A stretch of 64,000 nt of DNA from Spinellus fusiger (Eukaryota > Mucoromycota > Mucoromycetes > Mucorales > Phycomycetaceae), in NCBI GenBank assembly GCA_025094145.1, contig JALLLS010000065.1:142888-206887 (forward strand), written 5' to 3'. The translations under genes and the position numbers were made by a program. This document shows positions 35,928 through 49,153 of this stretch, one piece after another. The first letter of the stretch is position 1, and each line of letters opens with the position of its first letter. A model generated the notes under the pieces. It worked only from the letters and a program-made list of their open reading frames with translations. It had not been told where the DNA came from and did not search any database.

Positions 35928-37972
35928 TTGTGTCAGTGGAATCAATCACTTGCAGATGAGAATGAGGTTGGATAGAAGAGTATCTGAGGAAGTAAATAGG
36001 GAGAATGTTGATACTTTCGATGAAGATTGGCACAAGACATCGTCACTATGGCACAAATGTCAAGAGAGATATAGATATATATATATATATATGTATATAT
36101 AAATATAGAGATAGATAGATAAAGAGATAGATAGATAAAGAGATAGATAGATAAAGAGATAGATAGATAAAGAGATAGATAGATAAAGAGATAGATAGAT
36201 AGACTCTATGTACTATGTGCTATGTGCTATGTACTCTATAGAATATAGAAAAGATAAAATAGGTGGAAGAGGGAAACAGTCTATCACTGTCTAGAATAGC
36301 CAATCACAGTCTAAAGAATACGTCCTGCCACCTTTTCCCCTAATGACAGGAGAAATGGGTGATGGTTCTTTCTTTACCTCTAAACAATCACACAATCACA
36401 CAATCACACAATCACAGGCAGTACAGACAAGAGAAAACACTCTTTTCTTTTTCTCTTTTTTCTGTTTTTCTGTTTTTCTGTTTTTCTGTTTTTTCTCTCT
36501 TTTCTCTCTGTTTTTCTGCTTTTCTGCTTTTCTGTTTTTTTTTGTTTTTTTGAAGATCAACACTCCGTGCACTAGGAATCTGTTGGTTGGAAATAAGAAG
36601 AAAAAGAAGAAAGGGAGAAAGTGCGGGACTCCTTCCAAGCAGGTTAATTTATAGTTTCTGAGCCAAGGTCATGTGGTTCCCTTAGTGTGACGTTGATGGA
36701 CAGTGATAAGGAAGGATTGAAAAAATAGTCACTTGTCTTTTTGCCAATTTTCTTGTTCATAAGATCTCCACTGAGTCTTTTATGCAAAGAGATGACTCTG
36801 ATTGGCTGTCACTTATTTCTATCCCAGCACCAATGGTAATCCCTCAATGGTACTCCAAAGGACGATGCTTATGCCATTCCCCCACGAATTCAAGGCCAAT
36901 GTGCACAGACAAGATCGTCCATCAAAAGAGAAGCACACAATGAGACACCACACACACACACATACACACACACACACACACCCCTTTTCTTGTTCTTTTT
37001 TCTTGTTCTTTTCTTCTTTATGAATCATGTGTTTTTATGTGGATGGCTTCTTTTGTACAAGTGGATTCACTTTAGAGTGGGAAGAGACAGTGGTGGTTGG
37101 CCCTACAAAGGAGAGATGTATCATGTGAGGTGAGTGAATCACAGTAGCACAAGAGACGACAACCTGCACTCACTCTGAAGTGGAGTGTGCTTCTGGTCTG
37201 TGCTACCTTGACTTACTATTCAAAGGCATGAGGGTGTGTGCTACCAACACCCATTGTGCAATAACACAGCAGTACTCCAAGAAAGTGTCTCATTGTCCCA
37301 ATGTAGACTGTCTATTCACTTAGCTCATTGTTCTGGTGCAGACTGTCCAAAATGAATAGGATCAGAGACAGGTGTGAATCAACACAAGAGAAAGAAGAGA
37401 GCAATTGTGTCCATGGCAGGTGGCCCAAGGACAGGTGAGAGAAAGAGGTTTTCCTAGACTCTTTTGCTAATGTAAGGTGTCTATTCTATACTGTAGGGTG
37501 TCTATTCTATACTGTAGGGTGTCTATTCTATACCATACACTGTCTACTCTATACCATACACTGTCTATTCTATACCATACACTCACTTTCATGCACTCCT
37601 CTCTCTACTGCCTCTCTTTTGATTTATTTATACTAAACACACTTTATGATTGGACAGGAAAACTGACATTCTCTTATGGACCCTTTCTGAAATCCACTCT
37701 AAATTTCCTTTCTTATTTTATTTATTTTCCACTGCAGTCTTTTTATTTTTTATATTTTATTTTATATTTTATTTTATTTTTTATATTTTATTTTTTATAT
37801 TTTATTTTATTTTTTATATTTTATTTTTTATATTTTATTTTTTTATATTTTATTTTTTATATTTTATTTTTTTATATTTTATTTTATTTTATTTTTTTTA
37901 CCTTTTGTGTGCTGACTTGACAATAACTACCATTTGCGCTTCCACCCCCCACGCCCAAACCCCCACCCCTTG
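35928..37972. other. Intergenic region, simple-repeat rich
   Basis: About 2 kb between divergent genes. It contains GATAGATAGATAAAGA units (36095-36205), CACAATCA (36387-36416), TTTCTGTTTT (36455-36545), (CA)n (36948-36981), three TGTCTATTCTATACTGTAGG units (37478-37545) and a TTTTATATTTTATT tract (37738-37900) close to the BEM1 start. No gene recognised. Confidence 0.6.
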
Positions 37973-40133
37973 ATGTTCAAAGAAAAAGTAAAGCCGCCTC
38001 TCAGTCTGCGTTTTGCTCGTCGTTCTTTTGTCAAGAACAAGATATCAACTCCTCTCAGTGTGCCCATCGCTCATCATGAACTACTGGCACCCCCCAAGAA
38101 GATCATTAGAGCAATCTGCGACTACCACGCCACATCATCAGACGAACTTTCGTTTAAAAAGGGCGACTTTTACCATGTCACAGGAAGAGAGAACGACAAG
38201 GAGTGGTTCCAGGTGTGCAACCCAGCCACCAACAGCAAGGGCCTTGTTCCTGTTGGCTGTTTCCAGGTGATTGACAAGGCAGAACGCAACCTGAATATCA
38301 GTGTTCTTCCGTCCCTGGAGGAGTCCTTTCAGGCAGAGGGAGGAGGGTCGGAAGAATGGACGGACAGACACGACCCGGGTCCGCTGTCGAGTAAGTTCTA
38401 TAGGCTATGCTGGAATAGACGAGAAGACGAGAAGACAAGAAGACTACACTAGACTACACTAGACAACTGCACTGGAATAGAAAACTCACCGCATAGCATT
38501 GGCAGACTCAAAAAAGGCCCCTCATCTGTATGGCGTGGTGCTGTATGACTTCCAGGCAGAGAGATCAGACGAATTGAATGCCAAGGAGGGAGAAGCCATT
38601 GTCGTCATTGCCCAGTCCAACGAAGAGTGGTTTGTGGCCAAGCCCATTGGTCGTCTGGGTGGGCCTGGTCTGATTCCAGTGTCGTTTGTGCAAGTGAGGG
38701 ATGCTGTGACTGGCCAGATCATTACCAATGTTGCCGATCTTATGCAAACCTCTTCCCACTTTATTCCTAATGTAGAAGAGTGGAAGAAGATGACTCAGGG
38801 GTATGAGGCCTCGAGCATTCCATTGGGCCGGATCGACAAACCCACCCCACATCTATCGACCAAAAGCACGTCTTCATGGTCCAGTCAGTCCACGCACGAC
38901 CCTTCCTCGTATTCCTCCCTGTCCGTGCGTCCTTGCTCCGATCCACAGGGAACAAGGAGCAGAAAGGAGGAGGTGGAAGAGGAGGAAAGCATCAATACAA
39001 TGCTGTATAACTACGGCCTACACCACCTTATGACAGTAGAGCCACCCCGTCTTACTGTAGCCCAACCCTCTCCTCCAATGCCAATGCCAATGCCTTCTTC
39101 TTCTTCTTCATCCAACTCTAATTCTAATTCTCATTCTAATTCTAATTCTCATTCTCATTCTCATTCTCATTCTCTCTTTCCTAAAGAGGTCCTATCTCTT
39201 GCAAGTCCCTTGAAGGAACGTCCTGCAGTAGTGTCGGCTGTCATTGACTCTTATATTCTCGAGGGAGATCAGTATTGGTTTGTTGTGTATGTGTGTCTTG
39301 ACAATGCCACCTTCCGGGTGCTGTACCGTCTTTATGAAGGTAACATTCCTCTTCTTCTCTCTTTCTCTCTCTCTCTCTTCTTCTTCTATGAACCCATAAG
39401 AGAAAGAAAGAAAGAGAGAAAGCAACTCGATACATCTACTTGATATACTATAGACTTTTATGACTTTCAATTGAGTCTTCTGCAAGACTACCCCATGGAA
39501 GCAGGCAAGGCAGGCAAAGAACGCATTCTTCCTTACATGCCAGGGCCGTTGACAGACATTGACGATGCCATTACAGGTACATCTCTCTTCTTGCTGCAGC
39601 CACCGGCACTTTTTCTTTTTCTTTTTCTTTTTCTTATTGACCCCATCCACTTCTATCCCACATTGCCAGCGGAACGACAGAGAGACCTCAACCAGTACTG
39701 CAGGGATCTCCTGGCCCTCCCTCATTACTTGTCGCAGAGTGATCTTGTCCAGGTGGCTCTGTTTGGGATCCATGAAGGGGACATTGAGACCGACCAGGAT
39801 CCACGCATCGACCCACACACATCGACACCCCTCTCTCCCCAGCACGCCTCTCCTCCCAAGATGCTGACACCCACCAGTTCATGGACTCATGGCCATAACA
39901 TGATCAAGGTGAAGATTGCCCACAAGGATGATATTTTTGCCATCAAGGTTCCTGTCAATAGCACACTGGATGTGTTACGGGACAAGATCCATGATCGGCT
40001 GGGGTTTCCTGTTGTGTTGCAGTATAGAAGTGAAACGACAGCAGACACCCTCCCTCTGGAAGATGAGGACGATATGAGAGAGGCGTTTGTTTCTGCCCTT
40101 CAGAAGGGTAAATTGACTGTGTTTGCCATTTAA
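37973..40133 (+). CDS. BEM1: Bem1/Scd2-like polarity scaffold
   Basis: Scaffold that links Cdc42, its exchange factor and PAK kinase at growth sites. Four exons (37973-38390, 38497-39339, 39454-39576, 39670-40133) give 615 residues. Domain order is diagnostic: SH3-1 at about 41-105 (IIRAICDYHATSSDELSF), SH3-2 at about 148-210 (GVVLYDFQAERSDELN ... LIPVSFVQV), PX at about 384-480 (AVIDSYILEGDQYWFVVYV, intron, then PMEAGKAGKERILPYMPGP), and a C-terminal PB1 at about 538-615 (IKVKIAHKDDIFAIKV, VLQYRSETT). Between SH3-2 and PX there is an Asn/Ser/His run from repeated AATTCT/CATTCT codons (39115-39172). The start is the first ATG before conserved sequence; the frame is open a little upstream. A poly(A)-like AATAAA lies at 40168. 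The gene appears intact. Neighbouring RhoGDI gene acts on the same GTPase. Confidence 0.93.
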
Positions 40134-40199
40134 GTTGAATGTTCATCATCATTGCATTTCTATTAAAAATAAAGATAATAAGACATTCAGGGAGTATGG

Positions 40200-40475
40200 A
40201 CTGTGGGTGGTGTGTAGTGTGTATATTGTATATTGTAGAGTGTATATTGTAGAGTGTAGAGTGTAGAGTGTAGAGTGTATATTGTAGAGTGTATATTGTA
40301 TATTGTATATTGTAGAGTGTATATTGTATATTGTAGAGTGTATATTGTAGAGTGTATATTGTAGAGTGTAGAGTGTATATTGTATATTGTAGAGTGTAGA
40401 GTGTAGAGTGTAGAGTGTAGAGTGTAGAGTGTATATTGTAGAGTGTATATTGTAGAGTGTAGTATAGATAGATAC
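40200..40475. repeat. GTAGAGTGTATATT minisatellite
   Basis: About 260 bp of intermixed GTAGAGT and GTATATT heptamers (unit TATATTGTAGAGTG) in the convergent space between BEM1 and RAB4. It produces spurious Thr/Leu/Tyr frames on the minus strand that are not genes. Confidence 0.95.
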
Positions 40476-40598
40476 ATACTATAGATACAAAAAGAGTATA
40501 CAGGAGAAAAGAAGGAGAGAGTAAATAAGCGGCAGTAATAGTAGGCGTGAGGAGTGGCAGTAGAAAGTAAAACACATAGAAACACAACTGAAATGGCA

Positions 40599-41749
40599 TC
40601 AGAAACAGCAGGACTTCTCATTCCTCCGCCGTGTACGCTGAGTCATCCTCCTTAAGCTTGAATCTCCAAACTGCACACCACTCCCACTTCTCTCTGGATC
40701 AATCTGCCCCGTCTCAATCTTACTCAGGATGGACCGAGCACACTTGAAGAAGATGTCCTCCACACCATCCCCCGAAAGAGCACTTGCCTCGAGAAACATC
40801 ATTTCTAAACAGTCACTTTGCTCAGTCACCTTGTTCAGTCACCTTGCTCAGTCACCACACGACAGAACGCGGACAAAGATGGGAAAGAGCCTTACCGTGT
40901 TCCTGTGCAAACCGACTTGCCTCCAGATAGGTGACTTCTCTTTCTTCCCCGAGGTCATTCTTATTGCCAACAAGGATCATGACAAGCTCTGGATTGGCCA
41001 AGGAGCGCACATCCGCCAACCAAGAGCGCACACCCAAGAACGTGTCTCTGCTGCAATCCACATCCAAGGCAGGTTAGCATCAAACGCCACACTGCCATGA
41101 TCCTACCTACTTGCAAATGTCATAAACGACAAGAGCTCCTGCTGCACCACGAAAATAACTTTTGGTGAGTGAGCTAAGGAGAGAAAAGAGAAAAAAAGAT
41201 GGATCAGTTCACAAGTGTCCTCTTCTTCTTCCACTACTTGCCGAAACCGTTCCTAATGAAGCTATTAAAGTGTCTGTGGTGAAGAGATGGCTTACTTGTC
41301 CAGCCGTATCCCAAATCTGCAGTTTAATAGACTTGTCTGCAATGTGAAGAATACGAGTGCCGAACTCCATGCCAATCGTATTAGCAGAGTCCTTTTTGAC
41401 TATGTCCATGAAGAAGAAGAAGAAGGGGAGGGAGTGTGTTACTGATACATGTCCACCGACACCAAGCAAGCTTCTTCCCTGTCTGTCTGTCTGTGTCTTG
41501 TAGATAGATAGCTAACACACACACACACACACACAGGGAAGAAGAAGAAACACCTACACTGGTTTTCTAGAAAGTGGTGCAATAGACAGGATCTGCTAAC
41601 CAAGTTGATAAGCGTCAAAAGGAACTCAAACTCACTTTCCAGTGCCAGAATCACCCACAAAGAGCAACTTTAAGAGAAAGTCTGTAGGTGGACTAAGTCA
41701 GTAGACAGTCATCTTTGGTGCATGACTTACCATAGGCGTCGGCTAGCAT
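40599..41749 (-). CDS. RAB4: Rab4-family GTPase
   Basis: Small GTPase of early/recycling endosomes. Eight exons (41749-41731, 41681-41636, 41592-41558, 41399-41296, 41252-41242, 41173-41111, 41050-40896, 40804-40599) give 212 residues. Motifs: G1 GDSGTGKS at 16-23, G2 TIGMEFG, G3 WDTAGQ, G4 NKND, G5 EASALSG. The C-terminus has [11 protein letters not shown], characteristic of Rab4, and ends CCF with a double Cys for geranylgeranylation. Exon 5 is an 11-nt microexon coding for ERFR, and the following intron (41174-41241) has a GC donor (GCAAGT). Reading through that site would destroy the switch II region, so both are required by the protein. Rab14/Rab2 are alternative close relatives. Confidence 0.92.
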
Positions 41750-42691
41750 AGTGCGGCTGGTTGTGTAGATAAAGGTGTAGATAAAGGTGTAGATAAGAGA
41801 GAGTGCGTGTGGATTCTGGAAAGAGACAAAAAGAGAAAAGAGAGACAAAAGAGAAAAGAGAGACAAAAAGAGAAAAGAGAGACAAAAAGAGAGACAAAAA
41901 GAGAGACAAAAAAGGTGTGAATGGGGGGAGGGAATGCAAACACAGAGACAAAGGGAAACAAACACAGAGAAAAGAGAATGGGGGGAGTAGAAAACACTCC
42001 ACGTTGTCAAGTGGGATAAACGGTAGGTATCTTCTACTTACTCTCTTGCCCTATTGGAACTCAGTGTAGGAGAGTGAGAGAGAGAGTGTATTCACTTCAA
42101 GATGCTTCTGTCTTTGAATAACAAAAAGGTCGCTGATTCAATAGATAGTATAAATGCCTTTTATAGAAGGAGTAAAAATAAGCGTGAAACTTCTCTACAC
42201 TCCAAGAGGAGACATCCTTCCTTTTATGTAGTTCTGGGAATGAATATTTTGTTCAATTTGAGACTCCATCTTTTATAACATATGTTGGCACATCCTCGGG
42301 GAAGAGAATAAAAAAGAGCTGAACCCCTTCGCCACCAAGAATCTGTTGTGATTGTGATTGTGATTGTAACTCTACTGTAACTCTACTGTAACTCTAATGT
42401 AATGATAAATACTACTCACAAAAAGACTCCACTCTACTCTATCCACTCGACACTTGACATTGACTTTTCCTCCAATAGAATCCAATCTATTTTCTAACCC
42501 AGCCATTTCTATCACCTCCTACTCTTTCCTTTTATGGAGAAAGAAAAAGAAAAAAGAAAAAAAAAACCCCCCTTCCCCACTCCTTTTCTCCCCTTCTTGT
42601 TCTCCTTTTCACCTTTACCTTTCGCCTTTTTTTTTTTTCTATTTTCCTATTCTCTTATTTCATAGTCCTACACTTTGCTCTTATTCTTGCC
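41750..42691. promoter_or_regulatory. Divergent intergenic region RAB4 / RDI1
   Basis: Upstream region shared by RAB4 (minus) and RDI1 (plus). It contains GAGAAAAGAGAGACAAA repeats (41822-41912), TGTAACTCTACTG repeats (42364-42398) and a pyrimidine-rich stretch (42560-42660) before the RDI1 start. No specific binding site recognised. Confidence 0.5.
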
Positions 42692-43757
42692 ATGTCTGAC
42701 CACCACGAAGATGAACTCACTCCTTCCCAGACAGCTGGTTATAAGCCTGGAGAAAAGAAGACACTGGAGCAGTACCAAGACCTGGACTCTCAAGATGAGA
42801 GCCTTAAGAAGTGGAAGATGAGTCTTGGTCTGACCAAATCCTCTGGTAAATGAGAAAACTCCCTCCTCCTCCTCCTCCCAGTCCAGGCAGAGGCCCCATG
42901 GACACACGCCCCATAACTTACCCATGCTTCTTATGCCAACGTGCACTGTGTTCTTTTGTTCTCTTTTAGACGTTTCTCCTGAAGATGATCCTCGCAAGGT
43001 AAAGAGGGCTTAGTCATGGAGGGCAGTGAGTGACTATGTTTGTGTGTGCAGGTGGTGGTGGATTACATTGCCCTTGAAGTCCAAGGCCGTGAAGATGTTG
43101 TGGTGGACTTGTCAACACAGTGTAAGTGACGTGTGTGTAGGTGTGTAGGTGTGTAGGTGTGTGTGCTGGACAGAACTGATGCCTCTCATTGGCCTGAATA
43201 GCTGCTCTTCATCAGGCCAAAAACACGCCTTTTACTATCAAGGAAGGTATTGAATACCGTATGAAGGTCAAGTTCAGGTAACTTCTTAACCTGTCGTCTG
43301 CACACCGCTTAATTCCTTTTAGAGTCCAGCACGAGGTAGTGTCGGGTCTCAAGTATCTCCAGGTGGTGAAGCGCAAGGGCATTAGAGGTGAGTGGATTAG
43401 GCAAGAGACACCCATGCTCTCTTCAAAAGAAAGAGAGCAAGTCACTCATGGCGATGCACTCCAGTGGACAAAACAGAAGAGATGATTGGTAGCTATGGTC
43501 CTTCTTCTGATGCTTATGAGAAGCAGTTCCAGCTTGAAGAGGCTCCTTCTGGCATACTTGCTCGTGGTCACTATGAAGCCAAGGTAAAACACAGTGACCT
43601 TTTTCTTTTCTTTTCTCCCTTTGTTCTCTAGTGTCCATGTCACTCACTCCCACCGTCTATCACTGCTGATCTCCCTGCACAGAGCAAGTTTGTTGATGAT
43701 GATAACGTAACACATATGGAGTGGAATTGGTCTTTTGATATTAAAAAGGACTGGTAA
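42692..43757 (+). CDS. RDI1: Rho GDP-dissociation inhibitor
   Basis: Extracts prenylated Rho/Cdc42 from membranes and keeps it inactive in the cytosol. Seven exons (42692-42845, 42970-42998, 43052-43121, 43202-43277, 43323-43387, 43465-43583, 43683-43757) give 195 residues, the normal size. The N-terminal arm has TAGYKPGEKKTLEQYQDLD, the helix ESLKKWKMSLGL, and the immunoglobulin-like domain has FTIKEGIEYRMKVKFRV, GLKYLQ, EMIGSYGP and RGHYEAKSKFVDDDNVTH, ending SFDIKKDW. All are family hallmarks. For exon 7 the acceptor at 43681-43682 is chosen because the upstream AG at 43630 would add 17 residues unlike the family. Intact. Confidence 0.95.
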
Positions 43758-44588
43758 ATCCAGTGGTGTGTTTGTCACTTGCTTTTTTGATGTGCTTTTC
43801 TCTCCGATCCCTTTTTTTTGTCTTTTTCCCCTTTGCTATTCCCTCCACCAGAAGATTTCCCTCTTTCTTTCTTCCATTGAGAGTGTATGAATATATCAAG
43901 TCTATCCATAGGTGTATGTAAGGTGTGTGTATGTAAGGTGTGTGTATGTAAGGTGTGTGTATGTAAGGTGTGTAGATGTAAGGTGTGTAGATGTAAGGTG
44001 TGTGTGTGTGTGGAGTTGTGACACGTGCATAGTAAATGAACGCGTCTTTATGTTGGGCGTACGTCGTCATGGTCAATAGCCCCTTGAATTGAAGAGGCGC
44101 CTTTCCAACCCACATAGCGGGTTTTCTTTTTTTCTTTTTTTTTTCTTTTTCATCGTCCATTGGAAGAGAGTTCATATTTCTCACTGTTACCAATAACACT
44201 ACCCCTACTACTACTCTTATATGCAAAAGAGAGAGAGATCAAAGAGACATGGGGTGTCCTTATGAAATCTCTTTTTATATCTGTGGGTCTATGTGTCCAC
44301 TATAAGAAAGTACCTAGAGTAGGCAGGCAGGCAGGTAGGTGTGTTTATGCGTATAAAAGTGTGTATGTGTGTATGTAGAGAAAGGAGACATAGAAACATC
44401 CTTCCAAGACTCCAAATAGTCAAACAAGTGAGAGAGAAAAAAAAAGAAAAAGTATCCATTGAAAGTGTGTGTGTGTTTTTTCTAGGCTTCTTCCAAATAA
44501 CGATACTCAAATCTAAAAGAAAAAGAAAAAGAAAGTCAGTACAAGACACGCACTTCTTCACAAACAAATAGAGACTAGAGACTAGAGA
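43758..44588. other. Convergent intergenic region
   Basis: Between the 3' ends of RDI1 and NOT3. GTATGTAAGGTGTGT units repeat at 43914-44010, and GCAGGCAGGTAGG at 44320-44340. ACTAGAG and ACAAAAT runs at 44573-44627 reach into the last NOT3 exon. Confidence 0.6.
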
Positions 44589-47580
<2,992 letters not shown>

Positions 47581-48666
47581 GGCGACTCTTTGGGTGTGGA
47601 ATGGTTCTTCAATAAGAGTCAAGTGTGGCGGCCATCTTTGAGGACATTTGCACGTGACTTACTCCTCAATGACGTCGCATTCTGGAGTGATTTATTTTAT
47701 TTTATCTCTTTTGCAGCAGTGCCAATTCTTACTACAGACAATAGAGTCTAGACACTGGACATTGTACACTACAAGGTGACTGTAGAAAATGTCTCTGAAT
47801 TGCTGCTTTGGAAGAAAGAGAGTATTGTCAAGCACTGTCTCTGTTCTCAGGCCAATCACCATAGACAAAAGCAATGCAATCAGTATACAATCAAGAGTAT
47901 CAATAGAATAGGAGATGGCTTTGATCCCCCTTTACTAATGTTCTACTGTTCCTAGAAAGATATCCCTATGCTATAAGAAAGACAAATGAGGAAATTCAGC
48001 ACATTAGCTGTGTTTTAAAAAAAGAGCATGGATCCAAAGAAGAATGTTAGACACCACAGGTGATTCAGTATTCAACTCTGATTCTTTCTTTCCTTTAGAA
48101 CAATGTCCTCTAATCTATATATTAAAATGATTGAAATGTTATGTGTTAATCAGGAGCAAAAATATAAAATATAAAATATAAAATATAAAATATAAAATAT
48201 AAATAGAGGAAATCATGTTAAATCTATTTCTAAAAGTATACAAGTATCACGCTCTGACTTGGTCGATTTATATCTGTTAATGACCATTTATTATCTACAC
48301 CACAAGTTACTCTATAGATTATTATTATTAACACTATTAATAAAATAATAATAATAAAAGAGCTAATATTATTAGAAAAAGAGATCTATAGAGTTCACCA
48401 AAAAAGTGAACTGTTCATTTCAATGTCCCATATTGATCTCATTAAGAGTATTCTAGCTTCCAAGTGAATGAAAGAAAAAAAGCATCAATAGATGTGTGTA
48501 TTTATACATACAAGAGACTATAGATATTTTCAAGAACATCAAATATAATCTTTATCAACATAACAGTGTTCTCTTTCAAGACACACAAACAAGTACTATA
48601 AGACTCATGCCAACAGGCTATCTATTCATTCAATAATAACCAACTGGTTTGCTTCAAGATAATACT
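47581..48666. other. Intergenic, AT-rich
   Basis: Upstream region of NOT3 grading into the TE island. ATAAAATATAA repeats at 48160-48203 and (AAT)n near 48318-48358. No gene recognised. Confidence 0.5.
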
Positions 48667-48990
48667 TGTTTTATCCGAATTCAAATTAAAGATACTGATG
48701 AATGACAGGACTTTATCCAAGATTAGGTTACTTTTATTTAGTGAAAGATACAACTCTTTATATACTTCTCAATTGTCATGGTTACGCTACTGACTTCCTG
48801 TCTACACACCCAAAGATTTTTGGGATATAAAAGTAAATACACGGACAATAAAATAACACTATTTCTATAATTGGCTAATGTGTTTAAAAAAGGGGTATTT
48901 TCGCTGTCTAAATGAACTATTTCAAACTCTGTCTGCCTATCCTAGCAATAGCTACACTATCTTCATAAAGTATTGGTGCATCTTTGGGGA
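48667..48990 (-). mobile_element. LTR-like repeat (solo LTR candidate)
   Basis: Read on the minus strand: a region homologous to 55400-55577 and to the inverse of 62219-62395, containing CCCAAAAATCTTTGGG (perfect stem) and GTGTGTA, then GTATATAAAGAGTTGT (TATA-like), CTAAATAAAA and a terminal GGATAAAACA also present at 27145. It ends in TG...CA style at 48667. The 5' edge near 48985 is uncertain and no target duplication was found. Located 160 bp from the 3' end of the Fanzor relic. Confidence 0.55.
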
Positions 48991-49153
48991 AATTATAGTA
49001 TAGAAATGTAGTATGGTTCCAGAAAAGACTTACATGTATCTTGGTTTAGTGCAGTGATGACTACACCGGATTCTTTTTTGATGTTTTGGTGGATCGACTA
49101 CTACTAGCTAATGGCGACTCTTTTTTTTTTGGTACCAACAGACTGTACTGTCT

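Noticed and set aside
39955..40621. Minus-strand Thr/Leu/Tyr/Ser repeat frames
   Set aside because: Caused by the GTAGAGT/GTATATT minisatellite; no conserved sequence, and they overlap the BEM1 3' end.
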